64,000 bases of DNA from the NCBI RefSeq assembly GCF_022531965.1, contig NZ_CP092831.1, forward strand, positions 2,074,001 to 2,138,000. Reading direction: 5' to 3'. Under the pieces are notes generated by a model that was given only the letters and a program-made list of their open reading frames with translations, was not told the origin of the DNA and did no database searches. The position numbers were made by a program, and so were the translations under genes. Below are positions 36,434 through 45,651 of the stretch, piece by piece. The stretch comes from Paenibacillus peoriae (GTDB lineage Bacteria; Bacillota; Bacilli; Paenibacillales; Paenibacillaceae). Position 1 is the stretch's first letter; the number at the start of each line of letters is the position of its first letter.

Positions 36434-37069
36434 CTATCCCAATTTTCTAATGAGGACAGAAGCGTTTATGCTGGCTTGAGTTCCTCCGGCTTGTGTTTGC
36501 AGGGTAACAGCAGTAGTAGAGCTATGGTTTCGCAGAGTAAGGACGTCACCGCATGCCAGAGCAAGGATGGCTTGCCCTGTGTTCTGTTGTGTCCCGGCTC
36601 CTGAGCCGTATACAGTTCCCACAGCCAGTGCTCCATTAATAAAGATGGCGAATTGGTTAGGTTCCACACCGGACACCGAAAAGTGAACTTCATATTTTCC
36701 AGTATCGGATACAGCAATCTGTGTAGTTCCTGGAACATGAGCAATTCCAGGAGTAAGTATACCGTTCGTATCCCAAATGACATCCCCTTCAATCGGAACA
36801 ACTTGGGGCTTCACATTGTAAATATAACCAAACTGCGCTAAATCACCTATGGTTCCAGAATCCCCTTCAGGCCCTAAAGCACCATGATTAATATTCACAC
36901 TTACAAGTTGCTTTTTGACGATAATATCTTTCCCAAACCCTTTCCGTTTTGAGCGGCTCTTTCTCTTTGGGGGCTTCTCCTCAAACTTTTTTTCTAACTT
37001 ATCAAACCAGGCACGGACAAAAACATTTTTTTTACGGCCTTTTTTTCGTTTTAATTCAGGATGACCCAA
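36434..37069 (-). CDS. BclA C-terminal-like spore surface protein
   Basis: 211 aa from a TTG start at 37069 (GGAGG 8 bases before; the ATG at 37084 lies within that RBS). A basic N-terminus (KRKKGRKKN, KRKSRSKRKGFG), a vestigial collagen-like stretch (GALGPEGDSGTIG), then a C1q/TNF-like jelly-roll of about 130 residues (GKYEVHFSVSGVEPNQFAIFING, then AVTLQTQAGG). This fold ends BclA-type exosporium fibres and self-assembles as trimers. The collagen region is very short, so a long fibre is not expected. Probably made late in sporulation; no clear sigma-K promoter seen. Confidence 0.85.
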   Translation of the reverse strand: MGHPELKRKKGRKKNVFVRAWFDKLEKKFEEKPPKRKSRSKRKGFGKDIIVKKQLVSVNINHGALGPEGDSGTIGDLAQFGYIYNVKPQVVPIEGDVIWDTNGILTPGIAHVPGTTQIAVSDTGKYEVHFSVSGVEPNQFAIFINGALAVGTVYGSGAGTQQNTGQAILALACGDVLTLRNHSSTTAVTLQTQAGGTQASINASVLIRKLG

Positions 37070-37208
37070 TACAAACACCTCCATATGGTTTGTTGTATAC
37101 TACTCCATTCATCTAGAGGAGGCATGGATATCTGTCCTGTGATTCATAGGAAACGATCTATTTTGACTAAAAACAGGCTACTGTACAAGGTACATTCGTC
37201 TAGTATGT

Positions 37209-37266
37209 AAAAAAAGCACCTTTGAATGTGCACTTGGATGACAACCAAGGAACAGACAAAGGCACC
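37209..37266 (-). terminator. Terminator of the MFS gene (minus strand)
   Basis: On the minus strand CCTTTG...CAAAGG with wobble extensions, followed by seven U residues (A-tract 37209-37215). The 37070-37280 gap holds no gene. Confidence 0.7.
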
Positions 37267-37280
37267 AGTAGAGGTGTATA

Positions 37281-38507
37281 TCATGATGAGGCGGTTTGAA
37301 GCCGCTTTTTGCGCACATATAGGGCGTACAAGATGCCCCCAAGCAGGCACAGGATACATGTGAAGCCTGCCAGCAACCACGCCGATGAGACTGCTCCACC
37401 ACGATCCATGCTATTTCCGAGCCATAAAGGCAGCAGAGCTCCCCCAACTCCACCTGCGCCTATAAGCAGGCTGGTGGTAGATTCTTCGGTGCCTGGCATC
37501 ATTTTGCTGGCAAAAACAAGTGCGATGGAAAAAATGCCCGACATGCCCAGCCCCAGCAGTGTGATAAGGACAAAGGCAACGGTAGTTCCCTTGATCAGTG
37601 GGAACACGCATAGCAGCACGGTCGCCGCCAGCGAGCTTAGGGCTACAAAGACACCATAGCCGTACCGATCAGCAATACTTCCTGCGAACAACCGTCCGGT
37701 AGCCATTGCTAGCCAGAAGCAGGTAACACTGAGTGCTGCCTCGGCTTGAGTGAGGCCCAGCCGTTCGATGAACATGGAGGGCAGGAAATTAGCTAGGCTC
37801 ATCTCTGTTCCTACATAGATAAAGAAAAAGATGATAAATAGTGTAAGTAGCTTCCGATTGCCAATAGGGTTACCTTCAGAAGCCTTCTCCGTGGGTGACT
37901 TCAGTGAATTAGTCGAACGCTTAAGGCTGTTATCTCGGTGTTCCTGTGGGTCCAATACAGCGTCCAGCGGGCCGAAGGACCCGCGCAACCAAGCTATAAT
38001 GGTCACGGCTGCAAACATGGAAATGATGGGAAAGGCCAATCGCCACCAACCGAGAGCGATAAGTTGGCTGGCGATAGCGGGCATAGCCAAAGCGCCAATC
38101 CCAAAAAAGACTTCCAGACGGCTCATCGCCGCGCCCGTTCCTTGAGTAATACCGCTGATAATAATCGTGCCAATGAGTGTTTCTACCATGCCGAAGCCAA
38201 ACCCCGCTGCTGCACCGACGACATATAGCCAATCCCAAGGCGGCAGCAATGAGTATAGCACTTCAGCCGCGCACAGCAAAAGCAGGGCGAATACCAGACT
38301 TCGGCGTTTGCCGAAACTTCGGGCAAGCCACGGTGACAGCAGGACTCCAACCAGAAAACCGGAAAATTGAGCGAAGATTAGACTACCGCCATCCGTATAG
38401 TTTCTACCGTAATGCTCTAACAACACAGGCAGTAGGGAGCCTACAACCACGTGTGCCAGGCCGATTAAAAAATAAGACAAGCTGCCGATCCATAGCAGTC
38501 GTTTCAT
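37281..38507 (-). CDS. MFS transporter (YfkF/FucP-like)
   Basis: 408 aa with 12 membrane segments. Motif A variant SPWLARSFGKRRSLV in the N half and SIADRYGYGVFVAL in the C half. A charged cytoplasmic loop (QEHRDNSLKRSTNSLKSPTEK) splits the halves. Similar proteins belong to sugar or drug MFS groups. AAAGGAGTTCATC precedes the ATG. It lies next to a beta-galactosidase gene on the same strand but is downstream of it by 70 bp; a sugar substrate is possible. Confidence 0.88.
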   Translation of the reverse strand: MKRLLWIGSLSYFLIGLAHVVVGSLLPVLLEHYGRNYTDGGSLIFAQFSGFLVGVLLSPWLARSFGKRRSLVFALLLLCAAEVLYSLLPPWDWLYVVGAAAGFGFGMVETLIGTIIISGITQGTGAAMSRLEVFFGIGALAMPAIASQLIALGWWRLAFPIISMFAAVTIIAWLRGSFGPLDAVLDPQEHRDNSLKRSTNSLKSPTEKASEGNPIGNRKLLTLFIIFFFIYVGTEMSLANFLPSMFIERLGLTQAEAALSVTCFWLAMATGRLFAGSIADRYGYGVFVALSSLAATVLLCVFPLIKGTTVAFVLITLLGLGMSGIFSIALVFASKMMPGTEESTTSLLIGAGGVGGALLPLWLGNSMDRGGAVSSAWLLAGFTCILCLLGGILYALYVRKKRLQTASS

Positions 38508-38576
38508 GATGAACTCCTTTGATACCTAGATTATACTCATGCAGCAAAGTGAACTGTATGTGTCAAATCTGAGTGA

Positions 38577-40604
38577 TTATGATAGCTCCAGTACTTGAAA
38601 GCCGTAGCCTTCAATAGAAATATCTCCTTCCAGGTATTTACCGCTGATTAGCTCATTCCCTTTCTGATCATCCAGATGATATTGCTGCGTCTGGGCGTTA
38701 TGATTCAGAATGAACAGATATGATTTTCCATCTTTGGTCCGTACAGTGGTTTCTACACCCGCAGGAGCGCGCAGCAGGGATGGAATCCCTTTTTGCTCAC
38801 AAATGTAGCCCAGCAGGCCATCAAGGAAAGTCTCTTCAGGATCTGAAGCAACGTACCATGCCTCGCCTTGACCGAAACGATTGCGTGTCAGCACTGGCAT
38901 GCCCTGATAGAAATCATCGCCGTATTCCGCCAGCACCTCGGCACCTTCGCTATGCAACAGGTCGCAGAGCAGACCACATTGATATTCACCTTGTAATACG
39001 CCCACCTTTTCTTTTAATACAATGCGATTGTATGATTCCGGCAGAAGCGCGTCAATTTCCTCCACCCAGATCCCGAGCAAGTTACGCAGTTTACCAGGAT
39101 ATCCTCCGGTTGTGACCAAATCGTTTTCATTTACAATGCCACTGAAAAAGGTCGTTACGAAGGTGCCTCCATGCTCTGTGAATTGTTCCAGCTTCTCGGC
39201 GGTACCTGGCTTGACCATGTAGAGTACAGGCGCGATAATGAGATCATATTTCTGGAAATTTGCATCAACGGAAATCAGGTCTATCTGTACGTTGCGCCGG
39301 AAGAGGGTCGCATAATACTTATGCACCTGATCCACATATTTCAAGGCGACAGAAGGACCGCTTGATTTTTCCAATGCCCACCAATTATCCCAATCAAACA
39401 AAATGGCTACTTTGGCATTGACGGTCGCGTCAAGTAGCGTGTTGCCTAATGCGCCAAGCTCACTGCCAAGCTGTGCCACCTCGCGAAATACACGTGTGTT
39501 CTCATGCCCGGCATGCTCAATAACAGCCCCGTGGAATTTCTCACATGCGCCGATTGAGCGGCGAAGCTGGAAGAACATGACCGTGTCCGCGCCATGCGCG
39601 ACTGCCTGATAACTCCATAACCGCATAACGCCGGGCCGTTTAAGCGAATTATACGCCTGCCAGTTCTGCTGGCTCGGTGTTTGCTCCATCAGCATAAAGG
39701 GTTGCCCATCCTTCAAGCCGCGCATCAGATCGTGTGCCATCGCGGTATAGCTTGGCGGGGTATTAGCCGCAGGATAACTATCCCAAGATACAATATCCAT
39801 GTGCTTAGCCCATTTAAAATAGTCCAGTTGTTTGAAAAATCCCATCAGATTGGTCGTTATCACGGCATGGGGAATATGTTTTTTAATCGCGTTGTATTCC
39901 AGCAGATAGCAATCCAGCATACTGTCTGAATTAAAACGTGCATAATCGAGGGATATGCCCTGAAAGGAGGAGTGATTTTCTCCCCAATGCTCGCTCAAAT
40001 TATTTGGTGGCACGATTTCATCCCAATCATAGAAGGTATGACCCCAGAAGGAAGTATTCCACACCCGGTTTAGCTCTTCCAGTGATCCGTATTTTTGCTT
40101 GAGCCACACCCGGAATGCGGCCGCACAGTTATCACAATAGCAATCCCCACCGTACTCATTGGACACGTGCCACACGAGGATCGCGGGATGGTTTTTGTAT
40201 CGTTCTGCAAGTTGGCCAGCCATCTGCTCCGCAAATTTTCGATACGTAGGACTGTTCGGACAAGAATTGTGGCGACCACCGAACTTCCGCTTCCGTCCGT
40301 CAGCGTCCACCCGGAGAACGTCGGGGTAGCGAGTAGCCATCCAAGCAGGATGCGCTGCCGTGCTAGTAGCTAGACAAACGAAGATATCGCTTTCATAAAG
40401 ACTGTCAATCAATTGATCCAGCCATTCAAAATGATATGTGATTTCGTCGGATTGAATTTTGGCCCATGAGAATACGTTGACCGTGGCGATATCAATCCCT
40501 GCCTGCCTGAACATCCGTAAATCTTCCTGATGCGTGGCCTCATCCCATTGTTCAGGATTATAATCTCCACCGTAAAATACTTTAGGTAGTTTACTGCTTA
40601 TCAT
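38577..40604 (-). CDS. Beta-galactosidase, glycoside hydrolase family 42
   Basis: 675 aa from ATG 40604 (GAGGTG upstream); the longer frame to 40724 overlaps the divergent gene and lacks an RBS. KVFYGGDYNPEQWDE opens the barrel; the acid/base Glu is in WHVSNEYGGDCYCDNC, which also holds zinc-site cysteines, and the nucleophile Glu is in LMEQTPSQQNWQ. Trimerisation and C-terminal beta domains follow. Intracellular hydrolysis of beta-galactosides such as galacto-oligosaccharides. Divergent from an AraC regulator that probably controls it. Confidence 0.95.
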   Translation of the reverse strand: MISSKLPKVFYGGDYNPEQWDEATHQEDLRMFRQAGIDIATVNVFSWAKIQSDEITYHFEWLDQLIDSLYESDIFVCLATSTAAHPAWMATRYPDVLRVDADGRKRKFGGRHNSCPNSPTYRKFAEQMAGQLAERYKNHPAILVWHVSNEYGGDCYCDNCAAAFRVWLKQKYGSLEELNRVWNTSFWGHTFYDWDEIVPPNNLSEHWGENHSSFQGISLDYARFNSDSMLDCYLLEYNAIKKHIPHAVITTNLMGFFKQLDYFKWAKHMDIVSWDSYPAANTPPSYTAMAHDLMRGLKDGQPFMLMEQTPSQQNWQAYNSLKRPGVMRLWSYQAVAHGADTVMFFQLRRSIGACEKFHGAVIEHAGHENTRVFREVAQLGSELGALGNTLLDATVNAKVAILFDWDNWWALEKSSGPSVALKYVDQVHKYYATLFRRNVQIDLISVDANFQKYDLIIAPVLYMVKPGTAEKLEQFTEHGGTFVTTFFSGIVNENDLVTTGGYPGKLRNLLGIWVEEIDALLPESYNRIVLKEKVGVLQGEYQCGLLCDLLHSEGAEVLAEYGDDFYQGMPVLTRNRFGQGEAWYVASDPEETFLDGLLGYICEQKGIPSLLRAPAGVETTVRTKDGKSYLFILNHNAQTQQYHLDDQKGNELISGKYLEGDISIEGYGFQVLELS

Positions 40605-40742
40605 GCCAATCACCTCTGTATATAAGAATAATTCTATCTTATAATACAAATAACTGCTTTTAAATATAATAAAATGAACGTGTATATAACAATATGGATC
40701 TACATGAGAAATACATACCCGCATACGCCGGAGGTGCTTTTT

Positions 40743-41579
40743 ATGATTTTAACTCCCCATCATTTGCGATTTTTCCTGACTACGCGTGAGCACTCTTTAC
40801 CCCTTTTTATTGAAAGTATCGGATTTAACAGCAGGCAGGAAGATGTGTCCCGTCCAGAGGGCTATCCGTGCTTTCACTGGATTCAGACGGTGTCTGGTGA
40901 AGGGATGTTTACATTTAAAGGGGGGACCTTTCGTCTGGGGGAGCAGTCTGGAGTTCTGCTGCTACCTGGGGAATCCCATGCATACAGACGGGCGACCAAG
41001 GTATGGCGAACGTTATACATTACATTTGACGGCCCCATCGCCGCTGCTGTACTGACTGCACTGGGGTTGAAGCATACGCGTGGGTATCATTGGGACCCGG
41101 ATAGCGAGCTGCACAGTTTTGGGGAAACGATGCTTCATTCCATGGTTAGTGAACGTGATTTGTCTGGATTAGATGCTTCGGCCAATATGTATCGTTTTCT
41201 GACTCTGCTGCGTAAACATGGACAACATAGCTCGATGCCTTCCCTATCCCATAATGTGGAACGATTAACCCCTGTACTGGCCTTTATGGAGCAAAATTAT
41301 GCCAGTCCAGATGTGGGTCTAGGTGATATGGCAGTTATGATGAATGTCAGCTCCCGTCATTTAAATACATTATTTAAGCAAGCGTTTGGTGTGACTTCGT
41401 ATGCTTATCTGATTGTGATTCGGCTGCGGAAGGCCAAGGAAATGATGGCGGAATATCCGCAATTAACAGTAAAGGAGATTTCGGAGCGAGTGGGCTTCCG
41501 AGATACCAGTCATTTTGTGGCAACTTTTCGCCGAGCTGAAGGAATTACCCCGGAAAGGTTCAAATTACTGTATACATAA
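40743..41579 (+). CDS. AraC family activator, divergent from beta-galactosidase
   Basis: 278 aa from ATG 40743 with GGAGGTGC before it; an upstream in-frame ATG lies in the bga leader. An N-terminal cupin sensor (FHWIQTVSGEGMFTFKGGTF, LLPGESHAYRR) and a C-terminal double HTH (VGLGDMAVMMNVSSRHLNTLFKQ, and VKEISERVGFRDTSHFVATF). It should bind the 140-bp AT-rich region between the two genes and activate on a beta-galactoside. Inference from position. Confidence 0.92.
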   Translation: MILTPHHLRFFLTTREHSLPLFIESIGFNSRQEDVSRPEGYPCFHWIQTVSGEGMFTFKGGTFRLGEQSGVLLLPGESHAYRRATKVWRTLYITFDGPIAAAVLTALGLKHTRGYHWDPDSELHSFGETMLHSMVSERDLSGLDASANMYRFLTLLRKHGQHSSMPSLSHNVERLTPVLAFMEQNYASPDVGLGDMAVMMNVSSRHLNTLFKQAFGVTSYAYLIVIRLRKAKEMMAEYPQLTVKEISERVGFRDTSHFVATFRRAEGITPERFKLLYT

Positions 41580-41611
41580 AGGTATTTTATCGAAATGCTC
41601 TTTCTTACTCG

Positions 41612-41650
41612 GGAATGCTCTTTTTAGGGAGCATTCCTTATTGTTTTTTT
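41612..41650 (+). terminator. Terminator after araC-type gene
   Basis: Perfect stem GGAATGCTC/GAGCATTCC followed by TTATTGTTTTTTT. Confidence 0.88.
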
Positions 41651-41772
41651 CAGGAAGAGGGAGTATAAAATAATAGTTCATTTGTTTCATCAATCTGATG
41701 TGCAGGTGACATAATAAACATAAGATCCATAATTCTTTTGCAAAACCCTCATCCAAAGAAGGAGTCAACGAA

Positions 41773-43590
41773 ATGCTGAGCAAAGTCAAAAGATTATTAA
41801 TCGGTCGTCCGCGAAAGTCGACGGCCCTTGAAGATGAGAAGCTGAATAAGCTCAAGGCACTGGCCATTCTGTCCTCAGATGCCTTATCCTCTGTAGCTTA
41901 TGGAACGGAGCAAATTCTGCTGGTTTTAATTACAGCCGGCTTTGCTGCCCTATGGTATTCCATTCCTATATCCATTGCGGTATTGGGTTTGCTGATCATT
42001 CTGATCCTGTCTTATAGACAGACCATTTTTTCCTATCCTGGTGGCGGAGGAGCGTACATTGTTGCACAGGACAATTTGGGAAAGAGTCCGAGTCTGATTG
42101 CAGGCGGTTCTTTGCTGGTCGATTATATTCTGACGGTAGCAGTTAGCTCATCAGCAGGTACAGATGCCATTACATCGGCGTTCCCATCGTTACATGATCA
42201 TCGGATCGCCATTGCTCTAATTATGATCATCTTTTTGACGATTATGAACTTGCGCGGAGTAACAGAATCTGCCTCAGTGCTGGCTGTACCGATTTACTTA
42301 TTTGTTGTTGCCATATTTGTTTTGATTATTAGCGGTATCATTCATTACGTGGCAGGGGGAGCTCATGCTGCAGCACCGCAATTTGGAGCTACGGTATCCA
42401 ACGTCAGCCTGTTCCTGTTACTGAAGGCGTTCAGCTCGGGTTGCTCGGCGTTAACTGGGGTAGAAGCTGTCTCGAATGCCATTCCGAACTTCCGCAAGCC
42501 AGCTGCCAAAAATGCAGCAACTACACTAATGATGATGGGTTTGATTCTCGGGTGTATGTTTATCGGAATCAGTTTGCTGGCTTATTGGTACGGTGTTCGT
42601 CCTAATCCGCATGAAACGGTCATTTCGCAAATTGCGAACGCCACTTTCGGGCGCGGTGTGATGTATTACATCATTCAGGGTGTAACGGCGCTCATCTTGT
42701 TTTTGGCGGCGAATACAGCCTATTCGGCCTTTCCATTGCTTGCTTTTATGCTCGCGAAGGACAAATACATGCCGCACATGTTCATGGTTCGTGGAGATCG
42801 GCTCGGATACTCTAATGGTATTTTGTTTCTGAGTATCTTCTCGGCATTGCTGGTCATCGTATTTGGCGGTAACACAGAAAATCTGATCCCGCTTTATGCA
42901 GTAGGGGTATTTATCCCGTTTACCCTTTCACAGCTTGGTATGATGATTCGCTGGATCAAGCTCAAACCGCCAGGCTGGATTGTCAAACTTGCTATTAATA
43001 CGGTTGGGATGCTGACCACGCTGTCGATTACGCTCATCTTTATCTTCACCAAGTTTAGCCAGGTGTGGGTAGTCTTTATCTTCCTGCCTTTGGTTCTGTA
43101 TTTCTTTATGAAGATCAACAGGCATTACAAAAATACGGCTGAACAACTGCGCATTGATATTACCAAGGATAAACCTATGGTGAAAGGCAATACGATTATT
43201 ATTCCGGTGGCAGGCATTACGCGAGTCGTCATGAATACGATCAGCTATGCCAAAACCTTGTCGGACAATGTGGTTGCCGTATATGTGGGTGTGGATGATG
43301 ATGCAATTCGCAAAATGGAACAGAAATGGGAAGAGTGGGATGTCGGTATACGTTTGGTCGTACTGAAATCCCGTTATCGCAGCATTATTAATCCGCTTCG
43401 CAAGTTCATCGATACAGTAGAGTGGAAAAAAGCAGACGAGGACCATATCACTGTTCTCATTCCACAATTCATCACCAAGCACTGGTGGGAAAATATTCTA
43501 CACAATCAGACCAGCTTACTGATGAGAGCTTATTTAATTAATTATAAAGACGTGATCGTAACGACCGTACCTTTTCATTTAAACAAATGA
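41773..43590 (+). CDS. kimA: KimA-type high-affinity potassium importer
   Basis: 605 aa, close to B. subtilis KimA (YdaO, 607 aa). Residues 1-50 contain KALAILSSDALSSVAYGTEQ, then the APC-fold core of about 12 helices (GGGGAYIVAQDNLGKSPSLI, SSSAGTDAITSAFPSLHDH, FSSGCSALTGVEAVSNAIP). A cytoplasmic domain of about 150 residues ends in LIPQFITKHWWENILHNQ. It takes up K+ driven by protons and is blocked by c-di-AMP in Bacillus. GAAGGAG precedes the ATG. I see no ydaO-type c-di-AMP riboswitch in the 190-bp leader. Confidence 0.9.
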   Translation: MLSKVKRLLIGRPRKSTALEDEKLNKLKALAILSSDALSSVAYGTEQILLVLITAGFAALWYSIPISIAVLGLLIILILSYRQTIFSYPGGGGAYIVAQDNLGKSPSLIAGGSLLVDYILTVAVSSSAGTDAITSAFPSLHDHRIAIALIMIIFLTIMNLRGVTESASVLAVPIYLFVVAIFVLIISGIIHYVAGGAHAAAPQFGATVSNVSLFLLLKAFSSGCSALTGVEAVSNAIPNFRKPAAKNAATTLMMMGLILGCMFIGISLLAYWYGVRPNPHETVISQIANATFGRGVMYYIIQGVTALILFLAANTAYSAFPLLAFMLAKDKYMPHMFMVRGDRLGYSNGILFLSIFSALLVIVFGGNTENLIPLYAVGVFIPFTLSQLGMMIRWIKLKPPGWIVKLAINTVGMLTTLSITLIFIFTKFSQVWVVFIFLPLVLYFFMKINRHYKNTAEQLRIDITKDKPMVKGNTIIIPVAGITRVVMNTISYAKTLSDNVVAVYVGVDDDAIRKMEQKWEEWDVGIRLVVLKSRYRSIINPLRKFIDTVEWKKADEDHITVLIPQFITKHWWENILHNQTSLLMRAYLINYKDVIVTTVPFHLNK

Positions 43591-43598
43591 CCAAATGA

Positions 43599-43642
43599 AC
43601 ATCTTTTGGCCGCATTTCTTTGCGGTCGGAAGGTGTTTTTTT
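43599..43642 (+). terminator. Terminator after kimA
   Basis: 15-bp stem ACATCTTTTGGCCGC/GCGGTCGGAAGGTGT (G-T pairs) followed by a T-run. Confidence 0.9.
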
Positions 43643-43666
43643 GCATAACGAGGATATTTACTTTAG

Positions 43667-43703
43667 TGATACATTTTGTGTATTATAGATACAAAATGTA
43701 TCA
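43667..43703 (+). promoter_or_regulatory. Dyad operator around the acyltransferase promoter
   Basis: Perfect 13-bp inverted repeat TGATACATTTTGT (43667-43679) and ACAAAATGTATCA (43691-43703). The 11-bp centre holds the -10-like TATTAT (43681-43686). Likely a binding site for a dimeric regulator, not a terminator (no T-tract). Confidence 0.7.
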
Positions 43704-43728
43704 TTTGAGGCTGTTATGGAGGGATACG

Positions 43729-44847
43729 ATGCCCGAAGCTAAGGGGAAAATGGAAGATGACAAGCTGCAATTTGTAGATACGCTAAGGGCGCTGGCTATT
43801 ATTGGAGTTTTACTTGTGCATGTCAGCCAGCATGTGGACGGATTAAACGGTTGGTTGCAAAAAGGCTTGAGTATAGGAGCCAAAGGTGTCGCTTTATTTT
43901 ATATGGCCAGCGCTTTTACGCTATTTTTGTCCTTAAGCAGACGTTCGGGTAACAAGAGTGAAAGAATTTCAGCTTACCTGATGCGTCGTTTTTTTCGGAT
44001 TGCTCCTTTGTATTACGTGATGTTAGGAATCTATTTAGTTGTGAACGGGACAGGTCCACGATTTTGGCTTGGGGATCAGGAGGGAGTCACTGCCGCCAAT
44101 ATCGCAGCTCATGTCCTGTTTCTGAATGGTCTGAATCCGTACTGGATCAACAGCATTATCGGTGTGGAATGGTCCATTGCGGTGGAATGTATGTTTTATC
44201 TGTTTATCCCTCTATTATTTAAGCTAATCCGATCCGTCCGCCATGCGACGTGGTTTGTCGTGATGGCGCTTGTGGTAAGCTTGGGGCTAAATACGGTAAG
44301 TGTTCAATATCCATGGATTAGTGATCACTCTTTATGGGGGCACTATCTGTATTTATGGTTTCCGAATCAATTGCCTGTCTTTGGGCTAGGTATATTGTTG
44401 TTTTTCATTTGGAAAGACGAGCGGCATTGGAAAAGTATAGACCGAGTCAGTGGAGTTTTGCTGCTTGTTTCTGTGCTATTTTCATTTTTAGAAGGCATGA
44501 CCGATGTTCTCATAGGTGTCGGGTTGCTGCTGGGAGCGTATGCTTTGTATCACTGGCAGCCGATATGGCTGCTTAATCGGGTATGGTCATGGATCGGCCG
44601 CCTTAGCTACAGCATGTATTTGACGCATATGCTGGCTCTGGGACTAGTCGTACAGGTTAAAATACCTTTTGCTCCCCTAGTCAGCCTCACACTTATGTTT
44701 ATCATGACGTTGCTAGTCACCATCGGACTATCTTGGTTTACCTACTCGTGGATTGAACAGCCCGGCATCCGTTGGGGGAAAAAGCTTATATCACGTATGA
44801 AGCCTGTGCGCAAGCAGGGAGATTCGGTCAAAGAAAGTGTTGCCTAA
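43729..44847 (+). CDS. Membrane acyltransferase (acyltransferase family 3)
   Basis: 372 aa from ATG 43729 (GGAGGG six bases before); the longer frame runs back through the kimA terminator. LQFVDTLRALAIIGVLLVHVSQH opens helix 1 with the catalytic His; RRFFRIAPLYYVML follows. About 10 membrane helices, ending SYSMYLTHMLALG and SWFTYSWIEQPGIRWG. Transfers acyl groups to extracytoplasmic glycans. Target unknown. Controlled by an unusual dyad just upstream. Confidence 0.92.
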   Translation: MPEAKGKMEDDKLQFVDTLRALAIIGVLLVHVSQHVDGLNGWLQKGLSIGAKGVALFYMASAFTLFLSLSRRSGNKSERISAYLMRRFFRIAPLYYVMLGIYLVVNGTGPRFWLGDQEGVTAANIAAHVLFLNGLNPYWINSIIGVEWSIAVECMFYLFIPLLFKLIRSVRHATWFVVMALVVSLGLNTVSVQYPWISDHSLWGHYLYLWFPNQLPVFGLGILLFFIWKDERHWKSIDRVSGVLLLVSVLFSFLEGMTDVLIGVGLLLGAYALYHWQPIWLLNRVWSWIGRLSYSMYLTHMLALGLVVQVKIPFAPLVSLTLMFIMTLLVTIGLSWFTYSWIEQPGIRWGKKLISRMKPVRKQGDSVKESVA

Positions 44848-44924
44848 GCTACAGCTTGAAGTGGCATCCGATAACATTTGGTTGAAGTGCTTGAATAAAT
44901 TTATGAAATAATTGAAAAGACCTC

Positions 44925-44953
44925 TTGAAAAGTAGCTCCCAGCCCTTTATATT
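44925..44953 (+). promoter_or_regulatory. Promoter of the agr-like operon
   Basis: TTGAAA (44925-44930), 17-bp spacer, TATATT (44948-44953). TTGAA recurs at 44882, 44891, 44912 and 44925; TTGAAAAG at 44912 and 44925 is an exact 13-bp-phased repeat and could be a regulator site. Confidence 0.6.
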
Positions 44954-45018
44954 CGATGTACATCCAAGTTTTTGAATACACCGATGAGGTTTGTTGGAAT
45001 TGTAAAGGAGATGCACGC

Positions 45019-45651
45019 ATGCTTTTGAAGCCAATCGGCTTTTTGCTTTTCTCCACACTTGAGGGAGTCGCTGTTTTTGCGCTTATTTTGAGTATTTTTA
45101 AAGTTAAAATGACCCCTTATCTATGGCAGGCCATTTTTGTTAACCTGATTATGAATATGCAAAGTTATATGCTTAGAGAGGAGTTTTCCCTTTCGTATTT
45201 GGTGCCTGTCGTAAATATGCTGCTTTTTATTTTTTTACTCGCTACGGTCGTGAAGATTCCGATTGTGTGGTCCGGTATTATGACGGTTACAGGTTATTTT
45301 GCATATGCCGTTGTTCAGTCGGTACTCTTAAAAGTCATGTTCGGCAATCTTCCGGTTTCTGAGCTGCAGGATGGGTCCTTGAAGGGCTATCTGCTACAAG
45401 TGGTAAGCGCAGCAGTAGGACTGCTTATTTCATTGATGTTGTATCGAAAAGGGATCGGCTTTTCCCCTAATTTCAAGAAGCTTAAGTTCAAAGAGGAATA
45501 TGGCATTGTCATCACGCTGATTATCCTGTCTCTCATTTCAACTTCTATTGTGCTCTACTATAACGAGGTATGGTTAAGTATGATATTTTTTGCACTGGTT
45601 TCGGGATTTTTCATCTATTATGCAATCGGAAAGGAATACCGGGATGATTGA
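45019..45651 (+). CDS. Polytopic membrane protein, AgrC-sensor-like without kinase
   Basis: 210 aa from ATG 45019, eight bases after AAAGGAG. Almost entirely hydrophobic: about six to seven helices (FLLFSTLEGVAVFALILSIF at the start, MLLFIFLLATVV, GIVITLIILSLISTSIVLYY, LSMIFFALVSGFFIYYAIG at the end). It stops where an AgrC/GHKL kinase would continue into the dimerisation helix; no HisKA or ATPase motif follows. Its stop overlaps the AgrB start by 8 bases (ATGATTGA). I do not recognise a named family; the likeness to peptide-pheromone receptor sensors is by topology and context. Confidence 0.7.
   Translation: MLLKPIGFLLFSTLEGVAVFALILSIFKVKMTPYLWQAIFVNLIMNMQSYMLREEFSLSYLVPVVNMLLFIFLLATVVKIPIVWSGIMTVTGYFAYAVVQSVLLKVMFGNLPVSELQDGSLKGYLLQVVSAAVGLLISLMLYRKGIGFSPNFKKLKFKEEYGIVITLIILSLISTSIVLYYNEVWLSMIFFALVSGFFIYYAIGKEYRDD

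Noticed and set aside
43606..43728. Upstream extension of the acyltransferase frame
   Set aside because: It would begin inside the kimA terminator and cross the promoter dyad; ATG 43729 has the RBS.
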